Part shown: one piece after another, positions 16,325-27,250 of the stretch
How the letters are laid out: each line of letters opens with the position of its first letter
How positions within the stretch are numbered: the stretch's first letter is position 1
Source: Hofstenia miamia
Taxonomy: Eukaryota; Xenacoelomorpha; Acoela
NCBI GenBank assembly: GCA_004352715.1
Contig: SCFE01000080.1
Coordinates: forward strand, 1,840,080 to 1,869,524
Length of the DNA: 29,445 bases
Reading direction: 5' to 3'
Made by a program: the position numbers and the translations under genes
The notes under the pieces: model-generated
What the model saw: only the letters and a program-made list of their open reading frames with translations
Told to the model about the DNA's origin: nothing
Database searches by the model: none

Positions 16325-19300
16325 ATGGGTGCCTTTATAGTAACATTGCTGCTTTTTTCACTCTCTGCAACAGAATGTAGAAGTCGACATGTAATAACAA
16401 AGAAAGTAAGTGTTAACTTATACACAATACTTTAAATTTTCATGACCATAATTTGTCAAATTTGAGGAATATGTTCTGCATGCTAATATATGGAAAATAT
16501 TTATATCAGGTATCAATCAGTTAATTTCTTTCTATGTTGTAATGAGTAGCGTCAAATCCTTAAATATCAGGGGGTGCTAGAAGTTTGAATTTTTCTTATG
16601 TGAGCAGGTGTAAAGAATTAAGCATCATTAACCTTAAACAGCTTCGGAATTTCTTAAAATTTTTTTCATGATTTTTTGAAAATTTCTTAAACGTTTGTAG
16701 CTCACAAACTAATAAAGATATGCAAAGTTTAGAAAGTGTCGTCTGTTTCACTTACCTCTTGAAGCCACGCTTGATCCAAGCTCCATTAACGCATGCCATT
16801 GCATGACTGCTCCAACCCCAGTGCCTTCAGCAGCACTGCTTCTAATTTTTTGCGTGGCACATCTCAATGGGCTTGCGAGATTTAATTATGCCAAAAGACT
16901 GTTAAAGTTCTGTGTTTGTCACATGAGATCTAAAACTTAGAATTACATAAACATTAGCTGTGAAGAGTATTATTAAATCTTTGTAAAAAAATTTGGAATT
17001 TTCAACAAAAAATAGTAAGAATTTCAAATACTTTAGCCACAACAATGTGCCTTATTACAAATGATTAACATTACATTCAAACATGTTAACCAATGGATGT
17101 GTTTAAGTTTTGCTTAGATGGGTTAATTTCTTTGTCACTAACGGTTATATTTAATCTAGCTCAATTTCAGTATCTAGCATGTCTTCTTGAATAAATTTCA
17201 TTGTTCAAGCTACAAATAAAAATTTTTAAATTTTAAAATATGCCTTCAAAAATTCAAGAGCATTGTTGTTCTTCTGTAAGCAAGTCAAATTTCATGGAAA
17301 ACAAATTCATGCAAAAAGTAGTTTTCAGTGCAGAGTCATTCACAAAGTTTCTGTTTGCTGCATTTTTTCAGAGTTTTGTTATATGATTTCATTTATGAAA
17401 TGCTTCAACAGTAAAAATATTCTCTATTTTAAAGTATTTATTATAAGCATTGATATACAAAATTCGAGTGAGTTATTGGTGTGTAATCACTTTTGTGAAT
17501 TACTAACATACTAATTTGGAATTAAAAAGATGACAAAATTATGAAAACTTAATGATAACAGATACAAAAAACGGCCCCCAGGTTTGACGCCATCTGTAAG
17601 CATGGCTGAGTTTCAACATTGAATGTGGTTCACAGAAGAAGGGCAGTGGACAAAATCTTGAGGTTGGGCAAACAATAGCTACTACAAGCCACCTGTAAAA
17701 TTGGCGAATTATATGTTTAACATAAAAATTTATATATTATTTATCAGAAATCTTATACATAGTGTTGTTGTTGTTACCAGATGATGGGAAATTAATAGAT
17801 AATGTCAAAACAGCAGTCATAAGCATTAATCTAGAAATTGAATTGCCCGAGATTACCTGGTGTTATAGTAGGCTTTTGGAACTAATTGACAAAGAAGAAA
17901 CCCAAAAATATTCTATGATCCAAGCAACAAATTGCAGTGTTTTGAATTTGAAAAATATTGATGTGCACTTCAAGATGGTATGCAACAAAAAATGGTCAAA
18001 ATGATTTTCTACATATAGCAAATTGTACAATGCGAGCTACCAGTCCAGTCATTACCAACATGTTCAGTTGAAAGAAGCCTCTCTCTTTTCTGAAGAAAAT
18101 CTTGTGCAAAGATTGCAACCTTCTTCCTGAAAACTTGGGGAAATGCTTTATCTTCCATTTTGGCTATTGTGCTGATAACTAGTGATAAATACAATTGATT
18201 GTTCAGCATAATTCCTATTTTTTGTTCTAAAGCTAAAAAATATACAAAATTGAACAATTAATATTTCAAAAAATCATAATTTTTGGGTCAAAATTAGTTT
18301 GCCAAAATTATTAGCAATGTTTATTTTGCATTTGTTATTTTTAGGCTTACCTTGATATATCTGTTGGTAATAAAGATGCTGGCCAAATTGTCATTGGCCT
18401 TTTTGGTGATGCTGTACCCAAAACAGTTGAAAATTTTGCACAGCTTTGTACAGGAGAGGTAGCTTTTTTTTAATAATCATTCATTTGCCTTTTTAGAAAG
18501 GATTTGGTTATAAAAATAGCAAATTTCATCGCATCATGAAGACCTTTAAGATTCAAGGTGGTGATATTACCAAAGGGGATGGTACTGGAGGTTTGAAAAT
18601 ATTTCATTTTTTATTGAACATAAGTAATTTGACCAAATTTTCATTCAAGTGACTACCTTTTTTAAGCCACAAATGCAGATGATCATTGCATTTCTAGATT
18701 TTATTTATTTGTAAAATTTACTTGACAATCTAAATTATAATTTTCTTGACTTTAGATCTATGTATCATTTTTTCTTATTAGATCAATTAATGAACTCAAA
18801 AGGTAGATTTTTGCTTGGGAATCTTCTTTGCTGTTTTTTGATATACATGCACTTCCTTTAAATTCAAAGTCAAGATAGAATTGTTAGGGGCCTTGCAATT
18901 GGTACACAGTGCTTAGACTGGAGAACAGACTGAGATTCTTTTAGCAACATTCATCAAAGCATTCTATTCTGAAAGCACCATTTGGCATGATAGCAAAGAG
19001 CACACAGAGCCAGCTTAGTTCCATTTTCCATACACTTGATGTCATATTGTTGATGTTTCTTTTTTCAGCATTCCCCAACATTGACATGCTGACACACTCA
19101 CGCCTGAAATGTCAATACTTCATGTAGGAACAACTACATCTGCAGGTCTTGTAAATGTACCTTCCTTGTCTAGTCTTTCTCTCTTTTCAAGGATGGATTT
19201 CACAGTGAATAATTTATGCATGGTTTTTCAAATGATGTTGTCATAACTGACTATATATTTTCAACACTTGCAGGCTAGTGCATGGTTTCCAAAGAGATGC

Positions 19301-22044
19301 AAGCTCTTGTCAGGACAGCATGAGCACATTGATATAGCATTTGCCAGTTGAAGATATAGTGGTAACTTCAGAAGGGTCTGAAAGGCTGCTCATTCCAAAC
19401 TCAATGCATTGTCTGGAGAAGCAATTATTGACAGTCAGTCCAACCTGTTGTGCACAGTATGTCAATGACAAAACTCACTGATTGTACAGCAGATATTGAG
19501 TAAACCTGTCACTCCTTTTCCCTTAATACCTTTAGAAAAATGCTTCTGACTCTTGTAAGTGCTGGGAAGAGGATAATGCTTGAGGGCTGCACCCGTAGAC
19601 ACCCATTCAATGTATCTGTTTATTTCCATTACATGGTGTCAATTGAGGATTATTGGAAATGATGTACACAGATCAGAAATGAGCTTCAAATTATTTGAAT
19701 CCTACACACCAGAATAAGATATAGTGCTGCTTGCCATCAAGTCTTTTCATTCAGCTCAAGATAGGCAGGTTCTCCAAAGTTCCTCATGATGCATTGGTCA
19801 AAGGCAATGTGAACCATGTTACAGAAGCTATTGTAGAATCTCATAAAGGTCATTATAATCTGAGGATCTTGTAGTGAATGTATAACTCCACTAGTTTCTC
19901 TGGAAAATCACTGATGTATTGGGTGATAATTTGACATTTTTCAAGTAAACCTCAAACCCAGACCATAAATAGCAGCCACATAGATAAAACAATGGAGAAT
20001 CAGTACAAATGTCAAGAGGCCCAATGGATAAAATTTTTGCACTCCAGTAGCAGAGAAAAATAACAGTGACATGTAAGAGGATGAGTGAAATTTTAGCATC
20101 ATATTACCCATGGTAGGATTTTTTTGAAGAACTTGGCATGTTCTTGTGCTGTTAAACATTGATTGTACTTGTTTGTAATATCCATTTGATTGCTGTGTTT
20201 TTAGTACATTTTCTGAGGAGTATTGTTCCTGGTTGCCTGATTGATCATATTTTGGGGTAGCCTTGCCTTCCTGTAAATGGGATGTGTGCTTCAAGGTTGG
20301 CCAGCCAAGGCTGAAGTTTCCTATTATACTGCAACTTGAATTTGAGAACTGGCAGCACATTTGTTATTATGTGCTTGACTTGATGACTTTCATAATATTC
20401 TCCCTTAAGAATACACATATTTCTGGTTTCATTGAGCAATTCCATAGAACTTTGCCTATGAATATAACTGCAACATTCATTTTAAAGATGTTGTGTTTGT
20501 ATTGCCATGATTGGGGCAATTGATTATTTACAAATACCAATCAGCAATTTTCAAGTAGTAAGGTCACTTCTTTGTGAATTAGCCAAAATTGCCAGAGTAA
20601 AGATTGCACATCATTCCTTGCTGATGACAGTCATTAATAGATATTGCAGTATTAAGACAAATCAAGGTAGTGATGAATTTGGAATTTCAATTTTCACACC
20701 AAGAAGTTAATGGAATCCTTTATTGCTAAAGGAATGAAGGTATCTAGAAAATGCAATATTGAGTCACATGTTTATAACACATTACAGGAAATATATAAAT
20801 GCTCAGTAACATTTTTCATGTAAAGAATTGTAACTATTTATATATTAAACTGGTTTTAGGATATATTCATCCATTGTGTGGGAATCTTGAATTACTGGTT
20901 GGGAATTTTCCCACTCAGTTTTTATATTATCACGACCTTGTGTGCTGTAGTGCTTTTGGAGTTCAGTAGAAGTGATAATTAAATACTTGCAGGGTGGTGC
21001 TAATTTTTCTTCATGACACAGGGCTTTATTTGGTATATGTATGATTAAATGGTTAATAGAAATTTTATTTATGAAATTTATAACTACAAAAATTTCAATT
21101 AATGTTTCATATTTTAAATTTAGGCTCTAGTTATGGATATTTATACAATAGTTCATTATTTGAGTCCTCATATTAATTTGCTATTCTATTTTTCACAATT
21201 GAGTATTTACCACTAACAATTCAATTAAAGGATTTACAATGTCATATTTTAAGGAAAAAGCATTTATGGTGATACCTTTGAAGATGAAAATTTTAATGTG
21301 AAGAATGAAAGAGAAATGTATGTTTCTATGGCAAACAAAGGAAGAAATACAAATAATTCCCAATTTTTCATTACTACAAGCAAAACAGATTGGCTTGATG
21401 GAAAAAATGTTGTTTTTGGTGCAGTTGTGTCTGGCAAGGTAATTATGATTGTTTTAATATTCAATATTATTAGAAAACAAAGTAATTTTAAATCCACAAA
21501 AATATTTTTTTGAGCTAGATTGCATAGATACTATTAAACGAATATTGTGAATTACTTTATATATCATTTTCAAGTAATTTTGCAAGTAGCCATTTTGTAT
21601 TCTTCAAGATTCTTATAGTTCTAACCTTATTTACTTTAGTAAAATATTTTGACATAAGCTTGAGTTAAAATTTAAAATGAACAGGCATATATATATATAT
21701 ATATAATTAAGTAAAGGAATGTAAATAACTAGATTTAGGTTCAAAATAAGACTGCAGATGCATAAAAAATACAAATACCAATAAAGAAGCTTCAAACATT
21801 TCCAATCTTTTCATTTTATTTTTATTGTAAATACTGTAACAGCAAGTTGGAAACACCATTTTGCAAACTTAACAATTTATGTTATGAATTTAAACTATTT
21901 TGTTGGTAAAGTAATAATTTGCTGGTAAATTATAAAAAATCTATTTAGGATGTTGTTAGGACTTTAGATGACCTTCCAGTAGACTCCAACTTCAGACCAC
22001 TAGAAGATGTTACAATTGTTGATTGCAAAGTGCAAACTGTTTAA
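16325..22044 (+). CDS. PPIB: Secretory cyclophilin (peptidyl-prolyl isomerase), 5 exons
   Basis: This enzyme catalyses cis-trans isomerisation of Xaa-Pro bonds, here in the secretory pathway. Exons: 16325-16405, 18345-18458, 18497-18590, 21254-21438, 21949-22044; all joins are GT...AG and in frame, giving 189 residues. Residues 1-17 or so form a signal peptide ([14 protein letters not shown] core). The cyclophilin fold follows: [65 protein letters not shown]. By cyclophilin A numbering R55, F60, Q63, A101, F113, W121 and L122 are present (R77, F82, Q85, A123, F135, W143, L144). M61 is Lys83 and H126 is Asn148. The overall pattern is closest to PPIB/PPIC. The C-terminus (KVQTV) has no KDEL-type or PPIB-like retention tail, so it may be secreted. 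Intron 2 is 38 bp, and intron 3 holds an antisense RT remnant. PPIB against PPIC cannot be settled here. Confidence 0.9.
18459..18496 (+). other. Ultra-short 38 bp intron of the cyclophilin gene
   Basis: The intron runs from GTAGCT to TTTTTAG between codons for TGE and KGFGYK, where cyclophilins are continuous. It has in-frame TAA codons and a length not divisible by three, so it must be removed for a full-length protein. The neighbouring introns are 1939, 2663 and 510 bp. Confidence 0.8.
19100..20450 (-). pseudogene. Decayed reverse transcriptase inside cyclophilin intron 3
   Basis: On the minus strand, pieces in several frames follow the order of one retroelement protein. [18 protein letters not shown] at about 19992-20045 matches the RT motif GVQQGDPLGPLLF, with the QGD changed. 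CNMVHIAF at 19803-19827 resembles the C-K-M-V-H segment after the palm. [20 protein letters not shown] at about 19270-19340 keeps a C-x2-C...H...C arrangement. [10 protein letters not shown] at 19121-19165 matches the RPADVxxPxW motif found C-terminal to such RTs, possibly part of a restriction-like endonuclease. Stops and frame changes are many. It lies antisense to the host gene and wholly within the intron. The retroelement clade is not certain. Confidence 0.6.
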
Positions 22045-24039
22045 TGCAGTTAATTTTTTCCCATTTTGGTATATCATTGTAAATAATTGTACACAATAAG
22101 TTTATAATGCATTTCTTGATTCCATGTTATGTCACCAACTAAATATATATTTTGACCTTGCCTTTTCAACTTGAAAAATGGGGAAAATCTGCAACTATGC
22201 CAGAGTACATCAAGAAATTTTTATAAATTTTGGCCTTGCTACTTTCTTTGCAAAAAGGCTGTAACTGGCCTTAAGCTTCAAGGCTTGCTTTTGGCAGGGA
22301 AAATTTTTGAATTTATATTTAATCTATGTTGCTTTAGTCTAGAAAATTACCCTTGGGGCTACGTCAAACAAATTTCAAAATATAATAAATACATTTCTAA
22401 CAAAATACAATTTTGATGTTTTCTGATTATCAATTGTTTTCATAAATTTAATCAGTCTTTAATTTTTCAAAGAATTCAATTTGTGAATGTTTTAGTTGAT
22501 ATGTGTGTCTTTGATCCCATAAAGTGATTTCATCTTTATGTATAGATATTATAGACGTCCATTAGTAATAATGATTTTTAAATGGTTGCAATAGCAATAT
22601 GCCACTATGGATTTTTTAGTTTGATTAGCTCAAGTAAGCATTTACAAAATAATATATTTAAACAATATTGGCCCTGATGACTTACTCGAAATTTATATTT
22701 TGACTTGTGTAAATCATGCATGTAAATGTATATTCTGATTATTCAATTAAAAATGCTTCAAGTACAAAAAATCAAATTTAAGAAATTTTAATATTGATGA
22801 ATATTTTGTTTATTGAAACACTTTAAAATTTTATGGATCTTATATGTATATTGTAAAAATTCTATATATCAGTAAATTACATTCCTTCAAGACCAGAAAA
22901 TTTTAGACATTGCAATAATTCCCTTCTAAGCCCATCCCTGATATAAAAGAGTTTTGATAGCACTGTAGTAGATACTAATTACACCTTCTTCTGATTTCAG
23001 AGCAGCAGATAATGATTTTTACAAATTTGGATGATTTTTTATGTTACCAAATTCTACTAGAATGTTGCACTCAAGATGGTCAGTTTCCTAATTTACACCT
23101 TAATTTTCTACTATTAAAACATCAAAAATTTGCAAACTAGACAACCTAGTTGGCTTTTCATTAGAAATGTTGTTGTCATAACTGATATTTGTGCAGTTCA
23201 AAATTGGAAAGTCTCTGAAGTGAAATATGGAAAATAGTTCACAATGATTACTACATGTAGTTCATCCAGCATTAGCATTTGTATGTAGGCTTTTACCCCA
23301 TTCTAAAACTTACATTTCCAAAATACTTGAAAGATTTGCATGATTAAAACATAGGTTGCTTTAATCTTAAACTGCCATTATAAAGAACAAGCTAATTTCC
23401 ACATTTACAAATAATATTTTCAAATCCTATTAGCAAATCTCAAAATAATCCAAACATTCTCATAGATGAATGTAATTAAGGTATCTCCTATTATTAATGC
23501 TTAGGTTCCTGCATTGTTTTATTTTCTTTTAACTACTAGTAGTGTAAATAAAACAGAAGAGAGGTCTATATTTGACATTTTGACCCCTCCTGACACATAG
23601 ATATTGAGGAAGTGTTTGCAACATCATCTAGTGGTGATGTAATTAATGACTCAATATTTTGTGACATTTACATGGTTGATTTTAGATGCAAAAAAATACA
23701 TAGCATTTTCACAGACTACATTTACTCTGTTATTATACTATCTCATCTACCAAAAAATTTCCATACATTTTCCAATGAATAATATAACTTTACAATCAAT
23801 GTAATTTATTTTGGTTTTTTGAAAATGTATATATTACATTCAAAAGACATCAATTGATTTTTCAAAATACGCTATTTCATTGTAAAAAATTCAATTTTCA
23901 CAGCTAAACCATTCTAATTTAATCTATTTTTACTAATACATCTGGAAAATATTAAACAATTAAAATTTTGCTGAAACAAAAAAAGATGTGATAAATAATG
24001 TAATAATATAATGTTTTGAATTTATAGAAACAAGTAAAC
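22045..24039. other. Cyclophilin 3' region and AT-rich spacer
   Basis: After the stop, AATAAG at 22095-22100 and a canonical AATAAA at 22384-22389 are candidate polyadenylation signals, so the 3' untranslated region is about 70 or 360 bp. From about 22450 to 24039 no frame, repeat or RNA gene that I can support is visible. Confidence 0.4.
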
Positions 24040-24947
24040 CATGCCCACACTATTCATGAATTAACAATGGGATTATCATTGAATTATGATTAAAATTAAT
24101 ATTAATTGTAAAGCAAATTCAGTTTAGATTTATCATCATTAATTTTGTAAAATGCAACTAAGAAACAACATTTATCAAATAGTATTTGTTGAAACAATTT
24201 GGCAAAAACAAATGGGCAATATCACTTCCATTATTTTTCAGCCATATTGGCAGACAATTCAAAATTCAAATTCAACAGGTAATTTTGGATCTGAAACTAT
24301 AAATAGAGAAAAATCATTTGGAAAACTATTGAAGTAAAATCTGTCTAGTTAATATAAGATATAATAACCTACAATCAGTTGTCCAACCATTTCTTGAATA
24401 GTTTTATTATTGCATACATGTTAATGAAAGAATCAGTAGTCAGCTAAATGGAGAAAAACTCCTAATCATATCCCTAACATAGATGCAATTTCATCACTTG
24501 GATCAAGGACCCTCAAATTGCTCCCAATGTGTGCCCTTGCCACTACTAATGCATTGACCATTTAGCTTGTCATCATTTAGTAATAATCAAACCAAAGTAA
24601 ATCTAAAGATAAGATTTTTGAAGAATTTACTTCCACAGTTTTCCCAATTGACTTCACGCTATTTATAGTTTCTAATCCAAATGTACCTGTTGATTTTGAA
24701 TTTCAAATCATCTGCCAAGATGGCTGAAAATTAATGGTATCATGCCTTTTCATTTTGCCAAAATGGTTTCAACAGATACTACTTGGTAAATGTTGTTTCT
24801 TAGTTGCAATATACAAAATTACTGATGCTAAACATAAATTGATACCAGTTTACAATTAACACTGTTTGCAATTGCCCTTGAATTTGATATTAATCTTCTC
24901 TGACTAATCTCTTTTTTTTGCAGCTCTAATTGTTGGTTTATGCTACA
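24040..24947. repeat. LTR-derived near-palindrome with convergent TATA boxes
   Basis: The right part (24340-24947) is a minus-strand relative of the LTR at 6100-6732 and ends GGTTTATGCTACA, the LTR start read backwards. The left part (about 24058-24341) is an inverted copy of the right arm (about 24622-24947), with blocks such as GAAACTATAAATAG against CTATTTATAGTTTC. The spacer (about 24342-24621) is also LTR-like. TATA boxes at 24298-24306 (+) and 24659-24667 (-) face each other. The outermost ~65 bp of the left arm are deleted or diverged relative to the copy at 25705. Confidence 0.75.
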
Positions 24948-25704
24948 TTAATCAAGCTAATAAGAGTGACAACATCAAGGATAGGCAGAAATAAATGAAG
25001 AGAGGTGATCAAGATGGTAGAGTATTTTTACAATACTTTGGTACACTCAACAACAGAAATGACCCCATTCAAAGCAATGTTTTGAAGAGAAGCAGCCACA
25101 CCTCTATCAATGCAATATTCTAACTACAGTGGAAAATTGGAGAATAACCACGTGAACCAATTAAAGAAACAGATTACAGCAATTCAAGAGACAATGTGCC
25201 ACAACATAAAAAAGTCAGCTGTTAGGCAACAACATAATTATAACAAAAATTTATGGTCATGCACACAAAGAACAGAGACAAGTATATGCATTCACACCAA
25301 CAAAACTCACTGACACAAACCAGGTTTGAAAATTAAAAACAGTATGGTCAGGACCTCACACAATAATACAGACACTACCAAATAATGAGTATATGCCAGA
25401 CAATAATAGATTGTTACACTTTCAAAACCTTAAGAGAGCAATGGTGGACATTGAAGAGACAAAGATAGATGAGAAGACCAAGTTCAAAATATGCCAACTT
25501 AATGGCAATGAAATAGTAGTATATGATATTCATGATTTAGATAGCATACCTGAGGGCGATTTCAAGGAAGAATTCACAGTGGACATCAGAGATGAAAGCA
25601 TTGGAGAAAGAGTGCTGCCCCAAAGGACAGCAAGAAACAAATATACATATGACCCTGAAATATGAGAAAGAGACTGTAATGCAATCAACAATCAGAGGAG
25701 CTCT
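24948..25704 (+). pseudogene. Ty3/Gypsy integrase C-terminal remnant
   Basis: The plus strand reads VEYFYNTLVHSTTEMTPFKA (from 25017), the end of the integrase core where the family has YNTTxHxxTGxSPFE. It continues with a QQHNYNK stretch, YAFTPTKLTD, and then the GPY/F-type module WSGPHTIIQTLPNNEYMPDN, ending LLHFQNLKRA. The last frame (25393-25671) has an acidic tail. At least two stops (TGA after KAMF, TGA after TNQV) break it. It is followed at once by an LTR start at 25705, exactly as at the end of Pol. It is therefore the 3' end of a plus-strand element of the same LTR family as the one at 5577-6732. Confidence 0.75.
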
Positions 25705-26317
25705 TGTAGCATAATCCAAGAATTAACACTGCTAAAGATAAATTAATAAGAGATTAGTTGGTCAAGGAAGATTATCATCAAATTATGATTAAATTAATAT
25801 TAATTGTAAAGCAAATTCAATCTAGATTTATCATCATTAATTTTGTAAAATGCAACTAAGAAACAACATTTACAAAATAGTATTTGTTGAAACAATTTAT
25901 CAAAATGAAGGGGGCAATATTGCTTCCATTATTTTTCAGCCATCTTGGCAGATGATTCAAAATTCAAATTTGACAGTTACTTTTGGATCTGAAACTATAA
26001 ATAGAGAAAAATTATTTGGAGAACTGTTGAAGTAAATTTTTCAAAAATCTTATTTTTAGAATTTATTTGTTTTGCTTATTATTAAATCATGTCAAGCTAA
26101 ACCATCAATGCCAAATTGTTTCAACAAATACTATTTGGTAAATGTTGTTTCTTTGTTGCATTTAACAAAATTAATGATGATAAATCTAACCTGAATTTGC
26201 TTTTTAATTAATATTCATTTTAATCATAATTTGATGATAATCTTCCTTGACCAACTAATCTCTTCTTCATTTATATTTAGCAGCATTAATTCTTGGATTA
26301 TGCTACAGGATGTTACA
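25705..26317 (+). repeat. 3' LTR with inverted copy of its own start
   Basis: It begins TGTAGCATAATCCAAGAATT directly after the integrase remnant and ends GGATGTTACA at 26317, the same ends as the LTR at 5577-6732. The first ~330 bp are colinear with the left arm at 24058-24341, and contain the TATAAATAG box at 25996-26004. The part 26113-26307 is the reverse complement of 25705-25897 and ends ATTCTTGGATTATGCTACA. This makes an inverted repeat with ~195 bp arms and a ~215 bp loop. An alternative end is 26307. Confidence 0.65.
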
Positions 26318-27089
26318 CTTGTACTTTTTTGTTATTGTGCTCTGATCTAATAGATTTATTGAATATTGGTTGTATCCCTCTTTCACACCTACTTTTTACT
26401 TGTTGCATTGTTTTTCACAAGTTTCTCAATGAATTCCTCCTCTGTTTCTGGTCATTTGTTTACAGTTGTCTCAATATAATTCTCTTTTATGATCATTTGG
26501 ATTGACTTTTCCGTTTTGTCTGTTGCAAATTATGTGAATCTCTTTTTGTTATTCTGGTTTTCTATTTCCTTTGCTTTTCTTATTTAGCATTAATAGTTGT
26601 AGTTCATCTCTAATGTAGAATCGGTGGCTGTGAGGAAAACTTAGCTAGAAACTTAATTGACTCCACAAAAGGTTTGAATAGCGTTTACTGAACAGCCACG
26701 ATTCTGAGAAACAGGTTAACAGAGAACTTATAGCATGTAGATATAACATTGGTAATTCATCCAAGTAACAGAAATACTTTTAGGTAAGAACCAAGATGAC
26801 CAATTCCTATGGCTTCCAGCCGAAGCGGAACATCCAGAAGTAAAGTGCTTAACCTATTGACTGGTGCTACCCTATTTGTCTCACTTGCTTAATTTCTATC
26901 TCACTTCAAAAATACAAACTCTCATTTTCATTGTTATCTCTCAGCTCACTATTAAATAATCTGTAATTGCCAGATATTCGTGCTAGCCAACGGCATGGTA
27001 TCATCACAGTGTAAGGTTTTATGAGTGCATGTACGTGTTGAAATACGAACGAGAGATTTATTATTTCCTTATGCATAACTGTATACATA
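26318..27089. other. Unassigned region with a hairpin
   Basis: The part 26318-26600 is strongly T-rich on + and reads as broken Lys/Glu/Asn-rich scraps on the minus strand; a decayed Gag is possible but not shown. A stem with one bulge (AATCGGTGGCTGT at 26619-26631 and ACAGCCACGATT at 26692-26703) encloses about 60 bp. No gene is recognised. Confidence 0.3.
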
Positions 27090-27208
27090 NNNNNNNNNNN
27101 NNNNNNNNNNNNNNNNNNNNNNNNNNNNNNNNNNNNNNNNNNNNNNNNNNNNNNNNNNNNNNNNNNNNNNNNNNNNNNNNNNNNNNNNNNNNNNNNNNNN
27201 NNNNNNNN
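27090..27208. other. Assembly gap, 119 N
   Basis: This gap separates AT-rich DNA on the left from the GC-richer block on the right, so their true adjacency is not shown by sequence. Confidence 0.98.
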
Positions 27209-27250
27209 GGGATCCGAGACATTCGCTCAAAGCATTGTAATGATCTCGAT

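Noticed and set aside
17762-18257. Frames inside cyclophilin intron 1 (+ 17762-18004, - 18009-18257)
   Set aside because: No recognisable motif and no supporting splice context; probably chance or unrecognised old repeat.
21264-21497. Minus-strand frame of 77 residues over cyclophilin exon 4
   Set aside because: It mirrors the conserved exon on the opposite strand and has no motif of its own.
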